This document shows positions 8,520-16,832 of a DNA stretch of 64,000 nucleotides, in pieces. Source of the DNA: an uncultured Steroidobacter sp. (lineage in GTDB: Bacteria; Pseudomonadota; Gammaproteobacteria; Steroidobacterales; Steroidobacteraceae); assembly GCF_937958065.1 (NCBI RefSeq), contig NZ_CALFXI010000090.1, positions 1-64,000 on the forward strand. Reading direction: 5' to 3'. Numbering within the stretch: position 1 is the first letter of the stretch; the number at the start of each line of letters is the position of its first letter. Position numbers and translations under genes: made by a program. The notes beneath the pieces are model-generated. The model was not told where the DNA came from. It saw nothing but the letters and a program-made list of their open reading frames with translations, and searched no databases.

Positions 8520-9641
8520 TCAACCGGCCAGCGGCACGCTGGCAGCGACGCTGGGCAGGTGCCGTCCCAGCTCGCTCTGCTCGCTTTCGGCGCGCTCCCG
8601 GGCGTAGCTGTTCAGCTTGTTGTAAAGCGTCTTGAGGCTGCAGCCCAGCACGGCGGCGGCGCGACGCTTGTCGCCTTCGCAGTAATCCAAGGTGACTTCG
8701 ATCAGCGAGCGTTCGGCTTCATCCAGCCGGGAGCCGAGCGGAACGTGCACACCCGCGGGACGAGCCGCTTCCACCGGCTCCGGACTGTGGGCCGGCATGG
8801 TGACGGACAGGTCAACATCCAGCACCTCGTCGGCCAGAATGAAGCTGCGCTCCACGGCGTTCTTCAACTCGCGCACGTTGCCGGCCCAGCGGCGCGAGGC
8901 AAGCGCGTCCAGGAACGAGGGTGAGAAACGTTTGCTCACTTCGCTGCCGCGGTTGAGCATGCTCAGGAAGTGTTGAGCCAGCAGCGGCACATCGCCCGGG
9001 CGCTCTCGCAGCGGCGGGATGTGCAGCGGGAACACTGCCAGTCGATACATCAGGTCTTCGCGCAGTTGCCGATTGGCGACGGCCTCGGTGACGTTGCGAT
9101 TGGTTGCCGCGACAACGCGAATGTCCGTCTTGATCTCCTGCGTGCCGCCGACGCGGTAGAAGCGTCCCGTTTCCAGTACGCGCAGCAGTCGTGTCTGCAT
9201 GTCCAGCGGCATTTCCGTGACTTCGTCCAGGAACAACGTGCCGCCGGTCGCGCGCTCGAACACTCCGGCGTGTGAGCGCGAGGCGCCGGTGAAGCTGCCT
9301 TTCTCGTAACCAAACAATTCGGCTTCGATCAACGAGGCGGGAATCGAGCCGCAGTTGATCGCCACCAGCGGGCCCTGTGCGCGATTGCTCAAGTTGTGAA
9401 TGCATTCGGCGACCAGCTCTTTGCCAACGCCGCTTTCACCCATGATCATGACGGTGGCTTCGGTCGGCGCCACGCGCTTGATCAGACCGAAGACCTGATG
9501 CATGGCTGGCGAGCGCCCGAGGAGGTTGCCGAGGCCGTTCTCGTGCAGCGTGATCGGTGCGTCCACTTTGTAATCTCTCCCCAATAAAGGTCGAAAGGAG
9601 TTGTGATCGGTCAGGTGAGATGCAAATTCTTCAAGCGCCAC
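8520..9641 (-). CDS. sigma-54-dependent transcriptional activator (EPS locus, no sensory domain)
   Basis: The product (373 aa) is a bacterial enhancer-binding protein. The AAA+ domain begins almost at once: LLGRSPAMHQV near 40, Walker A GESGVGKE (68-75), sigma-54 contact loop GSFTGA (115-120, a variant of GAFTGA), Walker B GGTLFLDE (133-140) and the WAGNVRELKNAV sensor region. A Fis-type helix-turn-helix (RRAAAVLGCSLKTLYNKL) lies near the C-terminus. Only about 37 residues precede the AAA+ domain, so there is no receiver, GAF or PAS input domain. The GTG start at 9641 has AAGGAA just upstream. It is divergent from the EPS genes, several of which have sigma-54-like promoters, so it is the likely activator of the locus. 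How its activity is controlled is not visible. Confidence 0.93.
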   Translation of the reverse strand: MALEEFASHLTDHNSFRPLLGRDYKVDAPITLHENGLGNLLGRSPAMHQVFGLIKRVAPTEATVMIMGESGVGKELVAECIHNLSNRAQGPLVAINCGSIPASLIEAELFGYEKGSFTGASRSHAGVFERATGGTLFLDEVTEMPLDMQTRLLRVLETGRFYRVGGTQEIKTDIRVVAATNRNVTEAVANRQLREDLMYRLAVFPLHIPPLRERPGDVPLLAQHFLSMLNRGSEVSKRFSPSFLDALASRRWAGNVRELKNAVERSFILADEVLDVDLSVTMPAHSPEPVEAARPAGVHVPLGSRLDEAERSLIEVTLDYCEGDKRRAAAVLGCSLKTLYNKLNSYARERAESEQSELGRHLPSVAASVPLAG

Positions 9642-9657
9642 CTGAGTTCCTTTGTAA
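9568..9657. promoter_or_regulatory. two TTGTAA half-sites near the activator start
   Basis: TTGTAA occurs at 9568-9573 (inside the start of the activator gene) and again at 9652-9657 (just upstream of it), both in an AT-richer stretch (TTTGTAATC and TTTGTAATAAAG). The same hexamer recurs near other EPS operon heads. It may be an upstream activator site for the gene product of 8520-9641, acting on its own gene and on the dehydrogenase promoter at 9803. This is inference. Confidence 0.4.
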
Positions 9658-9801
9658 TAAAGTTTTTTCGGCGCGCATGAAGTAGGAAATTTTCCATGTC
9701 GATTCGATTGACGGCGCGCATGCCGTAAAACCCTGGCTTTTCCGAGTCCGGGAGCGCTTCGATGGAGTCGCTGAAAATTCTCACCGCGACGCAGGGAACG
9801 G

Positions 9802-9817
9802 CGGCATAGAACTTGCC
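9802..9817 (+). promoter_or_regulatory. sigma-54-type promoter of the dehydrogenase operon
   Basis: CGGCATAGAACTTGCC has GG (9803-9804) and GC (9815-9816) at the exact -24/-12 spacing, with the flanking CA and TTGC of the sigma-54 consensus. Transcription would begin near 9828, about 54 nt before the chosen ATG. It would exclude any start codon at 9813. Confidence 0.55.
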
Positions 9818-9881
9818 ATTCTTCTTGGAACCGACCGACTCCACCGAGCGTCGGTCGGTACTTTCAACACGGAGACGAATG

Positions 9882-11297
9882 ATGGCGTTGCAGATCGATA
9901 GCGTGAGCGCGGACACGCGTGCTCGCCGTGGCTGGTCACGGGAGAGCGCTCAGGATGAAGACGTCGCCCCCGGCTCGCCTCGTCGAATCAGTATTTTCGG
10001 TCTGGGTTACGTCGGCGCCGTGTCGCTGGCGTGCCTGGCTCGCGACGGTCATGAAATGTTTGGTGTCGACATCGATCCGGGAAAGCTCGAGCTGCTGCGC
10101 CGAGGTCAGGCGCCCATCGTCGAGACCGGCATCCAGGAGTTGACGCGCGCCGTGATGCGCGGCGGCACCGTCAGCGTCACCGACTCGGTCCGCGAGGCGA
10201 TTCTCGCGACAGATATTTCATTCGTGTGTGTAGGTACGCCAGCCCGTCAGAACGGCAACCAGGATCTGGCCGCGATCACGCGCATCGCCGAGCAGATCGG
10301 CGCAGTGCTGCCGGAGAAGGCGACACGGCACATCGTCGTGATCCGCTCGACGGTCAAGCCGGGCACGCTCGATGAAGTGATCAAGCCGGCGATCGAAGCG
10401 GCCTCGGGCCTGCAGGCAGGGCGTGATTTCAGTCTGTGCTTCCAGCCGGAGTTCCTGCGCGAAGGCTCATCGATCAACGACTACGACAATCCGCCGCTCA
10501 CCGTGGTGGGTGCGGACGACCAGTACGCGGTCGAAGCCCTGCGCGGCATCTTCGGACATCTGCCCTGCGAGTTCGTGCATACCTCGGTGCGTACCGCGGA
10601 GATGCTCAAGTACGCGTGCAATGCCTTCCACGCGCTGAAAGTAACTTTTGCCAACGAGATCGGCCGCGTCTCGCAGTCGGTCGGCGTCGATCCGCACGAG
10701 GTGATGAAGCTGCTGTGCATGGATCGGCAGCTCAACATCTCCTCGGCGTATCTGCGGCCCGGCTTTGCGTTCGGCGGCTCGTGTCTGCCGAAGGATCTGA
10801 AGGCGCTGCTGTACCTGGCGAAGAACAACGATGTGGATCTGCCGATGTTGAGCAGCCTGCTGCCGAGCAATGCCGCGCACATCGATCATGCGGTGGAGCG
10901 CGTGCTGGCGAGCGGGCGCCGATCGGTGGGCATGATCGGCCTGAGCTTCAAGTCCGGCACCGACGATCTGCGCGAGAGTCCGATGGTGGTCATGGCCGAG
11001 CGCTTCATCGGCAAGGGCCTGCCGCTGTGCATTTTCGATCCGCAGGTCAACGTCGCCCGGCTGATCGGCGCGAACCGTCGCTTCATCGAAGAAAGCATTC
11101 CGCACATCGCTTCACTGATGACCACCGACCTGGACGCGCTGGTGCGCGACTCCGAGGTCTTGATCGTAGCGATGAAGACTCCCGAAGTGCTGGCGGCGCT
11201 GCGGGCCCATAACCGGCCCGAGCAGCTGCTGCTGGATATCGCTCTGCTGCCGGATCGCGACAGCTACAGCGCGGCGTATCAGGGCGTGTGCTGGTAG
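9882..11297 (+). CDS. GDP-mannose 6-dehydrogenase-like (UDP-glucose/GDP-mannose dehydrogenase family)
   Basis: The product (471 aa) oxidises a nucleotide sugar at C6 with two NAD+, giving a uronic acid donor. The Rossmann motif FGLGYVGAVSLA starts near residue 38. The catalytic cysteine is Cys301 in GFAFGGSCLPKDLKAL, and the context AEMLKYACNAFHALKVTFANEI plus PGFAFGGSCLPKD resembles AlgD closely, so GDP-mannose is the favoured substrate. UDP-glucose cannot be excluded. About 33 residues precede the core. The start ATG at 9882 (ATG also at 9879) was chosen because GGAGA at 9871-9875 gives good spacing and the sigma-54-type promoter lies at 9803. It heads an operon with the following glycosyltransferase (7-nt gap). 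Confidence 0.9.
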   Translation: MALQIDSVSADTRARRGWSRESAQDEDVAPGSPRRISIFGLGYVGAVSLACLARDGHEMFGVDIDPGKLELLRRGQAPIVETGIQELTRAVMRGGTVSVTDSVREAILATDISFVCVGTPARQNGNQDLAAITRIAEQIGAVLPEKATRHIVVIRSTVKPGTLDEVIKPAIEAASGLQAGRDFSLCFQPEFLREGSSINDYDNPPLTVVGADDQYAVEALRGIFGHLPCEFVHTSVRTAEMLKYACNAFHALKVTFANEIGRVSQSVGVDPHEVMKLLCMDRQLNISSAYLRPGFAFGGSCLPKDLKALLYLAKNNDVDLPMLSSLLPSNAAHIDHAVERVLASGRRSVGMIGLSFKSGTDDLRESPMVVMAERFIGKGLPLCIFDPQVNVARLIGANRRFIEESIPHIASLMTTDLDALVRDSEVLIVAMKTPEVLAALRAHNRPEQLLLDIALLPDRDSYSAAYQGVCW

Positions 11298-11304
11298 GCG
11301 GGTC

Positions 11305-12540
11305 ATGTCGAATGCCGAAGAACAGGCCCGGGTCATGAGCGCGGACGTTGCCGTTGCCAGCCGCCGTCGCGTACTGATCATCGTCGAGAACCTGCCGCTG
11401 CCGTTCGATCGGCGCGTGTGGCAGGAGGCTCGCACGTTGCAGGCACACGGCTATCAGGTGTCGATCATCTGCCCGAAGGGCAAGGGTTACGAGCGAAGCT
11501 TCGAGGAGATCGACGGCGTGGCGATCTATCGCCACTCCATGCCGTTCGAAGCCGACGGCGCGCTCGGCTACGCGCTGGAATACAGCTGGGCGCTCGCGGC
11601 CGAGTTCCTGCTGTCGCTGAAGATCGCTTTCACCCGGGGCTTCGATGTGATCCACGGCTGCAATCCGCCCGACATGATTTTTCTGATCGGCGCCTTCTAC
11701 AAGCTGTTCGGCAAGAAGTTCCTGTTCGATCATCACGACATCAATCCCGAGCTGTACGAAGCGAAGTTCCAGCGGCGCGACCTGTTCTACAAGCTGATGC
11801 TGGCGCTGGAGCGCTGGACCTTTCGCACCGCCGACGTGTGCGTGGCCACCAATGAGTCGTACAGGAAGATCGCGATCGAGCGTGGCGGCCAGCAGCCGGG
11901 CAAAGTGTTCGTGGTGCGCAGTGGGCCGGACCTGCGGCGCCTGAAGGTCATGCCGCCGCAGCCGGCGCTGAAGCGAGGACGCAAGTACCTGGTGGGCTAT
12001 GTGGGCGTGATGGGCCGTCAGGAAGGCATCGATGGCCTGCTGACCGCGGTTCGACACATCGTGCACGAGATGGGGCGCACCGACATTCATTTCGGCCTGG
12101 TGGGCGGCGGCACCGAGCTGGACGCCATGCGCAGGCTCGCCGAGCAGCTGCAGGTCGCCGATTACGTGACCTTCACCGGCCGGGTGCCCGACGCCGAGCT
12201 GCTGGCCATGCTCAACACGGCGGACGTGTGCGTGAATCCCGATGTCGCCAACGAGATGAACGACAAGTCCACCATGAACAAGATCATGGAGTACATGGCG
12301 CTGGGCAAGCCCATCGTCCAGTACGACCTGACCGAAGGGCGGGTCTCGGCGCAGCAGGCGTCGTTGTACGCCCGGCGGAACGATCCGATCGACATGGCGC
12401 GCCAGATCGTGACGTTGCTGGATGACGAGCCCCGCCGGAAACAGATGGGCGAGTGGGGCCGCGAGCGGGTCAAGAATGCGCTCGCCTGGGAACATGAGGT
12501 GCCGCGGTTGCTTGCGGCCTATGAGACGCTGTTCACTTGA
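11305..12540 (+). CDS. GT4 family glycosyltransferase
   Basis: The product (411 aa) is a GT-B fold, nucleotide-sugar-dependent transferase. The N-terminal domain carries RRVLIIVENLPLPFDRRVW, typical of WbuB/WbpH-like EPS transferases, and HGCNPPDMIF. The C-terminal donor domain contains VGYVGVMGRQEGIDGL and the region MEYMALGKPIVQYD in place of the usual EX7E motif. There is no signal peptide or clear membrane span. It follows the dehydrogenase by 7 nt, so it likely uses the product of that gene or acts in the same repeat-unit assembly. Donor and acceptor cannot be read from sequence. Confidence 0.9.
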   Translation: MSNAEEQARVMSADVAVASRRRVLIIVENLPLPFDRRVWQEARTLQAHGYQVSIICPKGKGYERSFEEIDGVAIYRHSMPFEADGALGYALEYSWALAAEFLLSLKIAFTRGFDVIHGCNPPDMIFLIGAFYKLFGKKFLFDHHDINPELYEAKFQRRDLFYKLMLALERWTFRTADVCVATNESYRKIAIERGGQQPGKVFVVRSGPDLRRLKVMPPQPALKRGRKYLVGYVGVMGRQEGIDGLLTAVRHIVHEMGRTDIHFGLVGGGTELDAMRRLAEQLQVADYVTFTGRVPDAELLAMLNTADVCVNPDVANEMNDKSTMNKIMEYMALGKPIVQYDLTEGRVSAQQASLYARRNDPIDMARQIVTLLDDEPRRKQMGEWGRERVKNALAWEHEVPRLLAAYETLFT

Positions 12541-12594
12541 GGCTATGGCGCCAGGGATCGGGGAATTCCGGACGCCCGACAAAGACGAGACGCG

Positions 12595-13995
12595 ATGCGA
12601 TACGTGGTGCTAGCCGCAGGCTTTGATGGAACGCTGGCTCGCGATGGGCGTTGCGACGAGCGTTGCATCGACGTGCTGCGCGAGCTCTCGGCGACCGGGC
12701 GCAAATTGATTCTGGTGACCGGCCGCGAGCTGCGGCGCCTGCTGGAGATCTTCCCCGAAGCGCGCCTGTTCGATTACATCGTCGCCGAGAACGGCGGGGT
12801 GCTGCATCGAACGGCGACCCGGCAATCGGAGATTCTCGGCCAGGCGCCGCCGGAGATCCTGCTGCAGGAGTTGCGTCGCCGGCAGGTGACGCCGCTCTCG
12901 GTCGGCAGCTCCATCATCAGCACCGCCGCGAAATATTTCGATGCCGTGCGCGAGGCCTTGCGCAAGCTCAAGCTGCACATGGATTACGAGCTGGTGACCA
13001 ATGACGACACGCTGCTGATCCTGCCGCCCGGCATCGACAAGGCGTCGGGCATGAACGAGGCGTTGCGCCAGCTGGGCGTTTCACGTCACAACCTGGTCGC
13101 CATCGGTAACGCGGAAAACGATCTGCCGTTGCTGGCTTCCGCCGAGCACGCGGTAGTCGTGAACAATGCCGCCGAATCGATCAAGCAAGCGGCGGATCAC
13201 GTCACCGCGGGCGAGTACTGCGACGGCTTTCTCGAGCTTGCGCGTGAGCTGATCTCGACTGATCTGGCCTCTGCCGTGCCCAGGCGGCGGCTGGTCCTCG
13301 GCAAAGGTGAAGATCAGCGCGACGTGCTGCTCTCGCCCTGTCAGGACTCGGTGCTGGTCAGCGGGCCGGACGAGGCGGCCCGCACCTTGATCTGCAATCG
13401 TCTGCTGGAGCAACTGATGCAGCAGGACTATCAATGCTGTGTCATCGGCGCAGACCGCAATGTTCCCGTCGCGTCGGCGCGCGCCACGTATGTCGACATG
13501 AGCAGTTGGGGCGATACTCACGAAGCGCCGCGGCTGTCCGACGTGCTGAGGGCACTCGAGCCGCCGACTCACAGCATCGAGATCAATCTGGCCGCTCTGC
13601 CGCCCGAGACGCGTCCCGTGTTCGTCGACGCATTGCTGTTGCAACTGCAGGCCTTGCACGACCGCGCCGGTCGGCCGCACTGCATATTGATTCATCATGC
13701 CCAGCATTTCCTGACCGGCACCCAGGCCGCCAACGCGATCCAGCGCCTGTCGGAAGTGACCATGATCTATTCGACGGCGGAAGCCAGTCAGTTGCCGGCG
13801 GCAGTGTTGAACGACGTGAAGCTCACCATCGCTACCGGCCAGCCGGTGGGCGACGCGCCGGATGTTCCCGGCGCGTCCCCGGAGGCTCAAGCCGTCATCG
13901 CGGGTGGCGCGGTGTGCCGGATTTCGCTGTTGCGGCCTTCGCCGGGCTCCACGTCGGTGACGTCCACGGACGAAGTCACAGTGCCCGGATACTGA
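12595..13995 (+). CDS. degenerate HAD-like phosphatase fused to HerA/DUF87-like domain (probable pseudoenzyme)
   Basis: The product (466 aa) has two domains. Residues 1-215 follow a Cof-type HAD fold: LAAGFDGTLA near the start, motif II LILVTGRE, Lys in GIDKASGM, and motif IV AIGNAENDLPLL. The nucleophile position is Gly9 (GFDGT instead of DxDGT), and the first Asp of motif IV is Asn. Residues ~230-430 resemble the HerA/DUF87 ATPase-like domain found fused to such HADs, but the P-loop position reads GPDEAART (257-264, no GK) and the Walker B region reads IHHAQHF (366-372). Both catalytic centres therefore look dead although the frame is intact. It sits in the EPS operon after the GT4 gene. 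A structural or sensor role is my inference. The 3' end overlaps the convergent GT2 gene by 109 bp. Confidence 0.78.
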   Translation: MRYVVLAAGFDGTLARDGRCDERCIDVLRELSATGRKLILVTGRELRRLLEIFPEARLFDYIVAENGGVLHRTATRQSEILGQAPPEILLQELRRRQVTPLSVGSSIISTAAKYFDAVREALRKLKLHMDYELVTNDDTLLILPPGIDKASGMNEALRQLGVSRHNLVAIGNAENDLPLLASAEHAVVVNNAAESIKQAADHVTAGEYCDGFLELARELISTDLASAVPRRRLVLGKGEDQRDVLLSPCQDSVLVSGPDEAARTLICNRLLEQLMQQDYQCCVIGADRNVPVASARATYVDMSSWGDTHEAPRLSDVLRALEPPTHSIEINLAALPPETRPVFVDALLLQLQALHDRAGRPHCILIHHAQHFLTGTQAANAIQRLSEVTMIYSTAEASQLPAAVLNDVKLTIATGQPVGDAPDVPGASPEAQAVIAGGAVCRISLLRPSPGSTSVTSTDEVTVPGY

Positions 13996-14957
13996 TCGGG
14001 ATACTGAATCACTTCCTGCACCCGATAATCCTTCATGCCGCGCGCATGAGTGAAGATGATCAGCTCGCCGAGCAGGCCGAGCGCGAACACCTGCATGCCC
14101 AGCACGACCAGCAGCGCGCCCAGCAGCAGCGCGGGTCGATCGGCGAGCTTCTCGTCGAAGAACAGACGTTGCACGCTCAGGAACGCGATGATGGCCGCGC
14201 CGATGCCGAACGTCGCGGCGCCGAGCATGCCGAAGAAGCGCAACGGCCGCTTGGTGAAGCGCACCAGGAAGAAGATGCTGAACAGATCGAGCACATGGTG
14301 CGCGTATTCCTTGGGGCGATACACGCGCTGCAGGCGATCCTTGGGCGACTGGCGCATGGCCACTTCGCTGACGCGAAAGCCGAGGCGTGTCGCCAGGATG
14401 GCCATGAAGCGATGCTGGTCGCCGTACAGGTCCATTTCTTCGAACACCTGGCGGCGCATGGCGCGCGCTCCGCAGCCGAGGTCCTGCAGCCGGGCGCCGG
14501 TGACGAAGTTCACCAGCCCGTGAAAGGCGCTGCGACGCATGCGATCGAACAGGTTGCCGTAGCGGGGCGAGCGATAGCCGATGGCCATGTCCGAGGAGCC
14601 CAGTGCCGCCACCAGCTTGGGGATGTCCTGCGACTCGATCTGGTGATAGGCCGGCAGTGTGACGATCACGCTGCCTTGAGCGCGCTCGAAGCCGGCCATC
14701 AGCGCCGCGGCTTCGCCGAAGCTGCGCGTCAGGCTGATGACCGTGAGGTCCTCGCCGTCGTTCAACAGCTCTTCGAGCGCGCGGCTGGCGTCCGTGCGAT
14801 CGCCGTCGATCACGAAAATGAACTCGAACGGCAGGCCGACGGCTTCGATGCCGGCCTTGTACTGCGCATACAGGGGCCGCAGCTCCGAGCGTCGCCCGCA
14901 TACGGGCACGATGACGGAGATCGACGGCAGTGAAGGTGTCAGAGGCTGGGTGCTCAT
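13887..14957 (-). CDS. GT2-like membrane protein lacking the DXD motif
   Basis: The product (356 aa) has the DPM1/GtrB-type layout: a GT-A domain (ISVIVPVCGRRSELRPLY) followed by two C-terminal membrane helices (around FFGMLGAATFGIGAAIIAFL and LLLGALLVVLGMQVFALGLL). Where active relatives have the DXD metal site, it reads IVTLPAYHQIESQDIP, so both aspartates are lost; the VDDGSxD motif is also altered to FVIDGDRTDAS. Its start overlaps the stop of the intact GT2 gene upstream by 4 nt, suggesting a coupled pair. It may be a non-catalytic partner or use a different mechanism. Its 3' end overlaps the HAD gene tail-to-tail. Confidence 0.85.
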   Translation of the reverse strand: MSTQPLTPSLPSISVIVPVCGRRSELRPLYAQYKAGIEAVGLPFEFIFVIDGDRTDASRALEELLNDGEDLTVISLTRSFGEAAALMAGFERAQGSVIVTLPAYHQIESQDIPKLVAALGSSDMAIGYRSPRYGNLFDRMRRSAFHGLVNFVTGARLQDLGCGARAMRRQVFEEMDLYGDQHRFMAILATRLGFRVSEVAMRQSPKDRLQRVYRPKEYAHHVLDLFSIFFLVRFTKRPLRFFGMLGAATFGIGAAIIAFLSVQRLFFDEKLADRPALLLGALLVVLGMQVFALGLLGELIIFTHARGMKDYRVQEVIQYPDQYPGTVTSSVDVTDVEPGEGRNSEIRHTAPPAMTA

Positions 14958-16015
14958 GAGATTGTCGTCACTGGTTGCGTGGGGCGCGCCTTGGAAACAT
15001 CGCCGGGATGGCGTTGGATGGTTTGTGTCAGTCTGAAGAACTCGTTGTCGCGGATGTCGCCGCGCGAATAGATCAGCTCAGCTAACGCGCCACTGCACAA
15101 AAGGATCGTGGCGGACGCCAGAAAAATGATTCCCGTGCCCGCCAGCGGCAGCGACAGCTGCGAGCGGTTGGTGACGAGCGTGAGGAAGGTATGCGCCAGC
15201 ATCGCGAACGAGCTCAGGAACAGCGGCACCGACAGCAGCGCGAACCAACGCAGCGGTCGCGAAGCGAACGTGGTGACGGTCTTGATGACCATCAGGTCCA
15301 GCAGCACCTTGTAGATGCGCGACAGGCCGTATTTGGATTGGCCGTAGCGGCGCGCGTGATGCCGTACGCGGATCTGCGCGACGCGCGGCCCGGCGATGGA
15401 CGCCATGGCTGGAATGAAACGATGCATTTCCGAGTAGAGCGGGATGCTCTTGATGAGCTCGGCACGGAAGGCTTTCAGCGAGCAGCCGTTGTCACGGATC
15501 GGTACGCCAGTGACCTTGCCGATCAGCACATTGGCGATGCGGGAAGGAATCTTGCGCGTCACCAGCTTGTCCTGCCGATTGTGCCGCCAGCCGACCACGA
15601 TGTCGTAGCCGGCCTCGATCTGTTCCAGCAGATGTTTTATATCGGCCGGATCGTTCTGCAGATCGCCGTCCATCGTGACCAGGATCTCGCCGCGCGCATG
15701 TTCGATGCCCGCGGCCATCGCTGGCGTCTGTCCGTAGTTGCGGCGGAACTTCACCAGTCGCACACGGGAATCGAAGCGGGCGATCTGTCGTGCGATCTCG
15801 GCCGTGTCATCGCGACTGCCGTCGTCGACGAACACCATTTCGAACGTGCAGCCGACATCGCCCAACGCCTGCACGATGGCGGCATACAGCGGTCGAATGC
15901 TCTCCTGCTCGTTGTACAGCGGCACGATGACCGAGAGCCGTGGACGCGGCGTCTGCGACGCTCTGGCGCCGGGTAACTCCGGTCCCGTTTCAGTTGTAAC
16001 TTTTGCACCAGTCAT
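14954..16015 (-). CDS. GT2 family glycosyltransferase (DPM1/GtrB-like)
   Basis: The product (353 aa) probably transfers a sugar to polyprenyl phosphate. The GT-A domain is intact: LSVIVPLYNEQESIRPLY, VFVDDGSRDDTAEIA, and the DXD site LVTMDGDLQNDPADI. YGQSKYGLSRIYKVLLDL precedes two C-terminal membrane helices (WFALLSVPLFLSSFAMLAH and IIFLASATILLCSGALAE). The ATG at 16015 (MTGAKVTTE) was chosen; the frame is open further upstream but the added residues are not family-like. It is the promoter-proximal gene of a two-gene minus-strand unit with the DXD-less homologue. A lipid-linked sugar made here could feed the GT39 protein at 34831. Confidence 0.92.
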   Translation of the reverse strand: MTGAKVTTETGPELPGARASQTPRPRLSVIVPLYNEQESIRPLYAAIVQALGDVGCTFEMVFVDDGSRDDTAEIARQIARFDSRVRLVKFRRNYGQTPAMAAGIEHARGEILVTMDGDLQNDPADIKHLLEQIEAGYDIVVGWRHNRQDKLVTRKIPSRIANVLIGKVTGVPIRDNGCSLKAFRAELIKSIPLYSEMHRFIPAMASIAGPRVAQIRVRHHARRYGQSKYGLSRIYKVLLDLMVIKTVTTFASRPLRWFALLSVPLFLSSFAMLAHTFLTLVTNRSQLSLPLAGTGIIFLASATILLCSGALAELIYSRGDIRDNEFFRLTQTIQRHPGDVSKARPTQPVTTIS

Positions 16016-16040
16016 CCTGTATTTCCCGACGTTCTTACAA
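15994..16040. promoter_or_regulatory. TTGTAA and TTACAA half-sites before the export operon
   Basis: TTGTAA (15994-15999) and its reverse complement TTACAA (16035-16040) flank the start of the minus-strand GT2 gene. They lie about 150-200 bp upstream of the plus-strand sigma-54 promoter at 16191. This distance is normal for enhancer sites of sigma-54 activators. The role is inferred from recurrence in the locus. Confidence 0.45.
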
Positions 16041-16190
16041 CCTTTCCCCGCTGCGGGCTGCCGTCGTGGCAAGCCGTGCTTGCAGGAACTCTTCTCACAT
16101 TCACGCCATTGCATGGTCGTAGTGACAACGCGGCGGCAAAGCTTCGTATCCCACGCCGCGGTGCCGCCATCCGACGACACGCTGCTTCGT

Positions 16191-16206
16191 TGGCACGTGA
16201 CCTGCA
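16191..16206 (+). promoter_or_regulatory. sigma-54-type promoter of the export/chain-length operon
   Basis: TGGCACGTGACCTGCA matches the sigma-54 consensus (TGGCACG-N4-TTGCA) at all but one conserved position, with GG (16192-16193) and GC (16204-16205) correctly spaced. The predicted start near 16217 leaves a ~58-nt leader containing GAGGAG before the ATG at 16275. It is the best single match in the window. Confidence 0.75.
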
Positions 16207-16274
16207 AAGGACAGGCCAACGTAACAAGCATGTAACCAATGAACTCAGAGCCAAGGTTCGGAGGAGCGAATTCG

Positions 16275-16832
16275 ATGACGAGAATGCGAGGGGTATGGGC
16301 GATGCTGGCGATGTGCGTGCTGGGCCTGTCGGCCGCGCATGCGCAACAGGCGTCATATGTCGTGAAGCCCGGCGACACCCTGGAAATATCCGTGTGGAAG
16401 GAGCCGGACCTGCAGCGCCAGGTGCTGGTGCGCCCCGACGGCGCCTTTTCGTTCCCGCTGGTAGGTGAGATCGATGCCCGCGGCAAGACCGTCGCGGATC
16501 TCAACAAGCTGGTGGCCGAGCGTCTCGCCAAATACATCTCCGGCGCGGTGGTGACCGTGTCGGTGCAGGAGATCCGGGGCAACAAGATCTTCGTGCTCGG
16601 CCAGGTGAACCGGCCGGGCGAGTTCATCGTCAACCCCAGCGTCAACATCATGCAGGCGTTGAGCATGGCCGGCGGCATGACGCCGTTCGCCGCCAGCAAC
16701 GACATCATCGTGCTGCGTGGCCAGGGCGAGAAACAGACCGCGATGGCGTTCCGCTATCCCGAAGTCGTGCGCGGCAAGCGTCTGGAAACGAACATCGAGC
16801 TGATCGCGGGAGATATCGTTGTTGTGCCGTAA
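16275..16832 (+). CDS. polysaccharide export protein (Wza/EpsE-like, periplasmic)
   Basis: The product (185 aa) has a signal peptide (MTRMRGVWAMLAMCVLGL, cleavage near AHA-QQ), a Poly_export domain (YVVKPGDTLEISVWKEPDL and VRPDGAFSFPLVGEIDARG), and one SLBB domain (GNKIFVLGQVNRPGEFIV). There is no lipobox cysteine and no C-terminal alpha-helix, so it cannot form a Wza-type outer-membrane helical barrel alone. The barrel protein encoded next probably supplies the outer-membrane pore. GAGGAG at 16261-16266 supports the start. The gene overlaps the next by 14 nt and is the first gene after the best sigma-54-type promoter. Confidence 0.93.
   Translation: MTRMRGVWAMLAMCVLGLSAAHAQQASYVVKPGDTLEISVWKEPDLQRQVLVRPDGAFSFPLVGEIDARGKTVADLNKLVAERLAKYISGAVVTVSVQEIRGNKIFVLGQVNRPGEFIVNPSVNIMQALSMAGGMTPFAASNDIIVLRGQGEKQTAMAFRYPEVVRGKRLETNIELIAGDIVVVP

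Noticed and set aside
9611..9916. 101-codon minus-strand frame covering the activator/dehydrogenase gap
   Set aside because: It would overlap the starts of two well-supported divergent genes and the sigma-54-type promoter. Its non-Arg-rich composition comes from the AT-richer promoter DNA. Kept only as a remote possibility.
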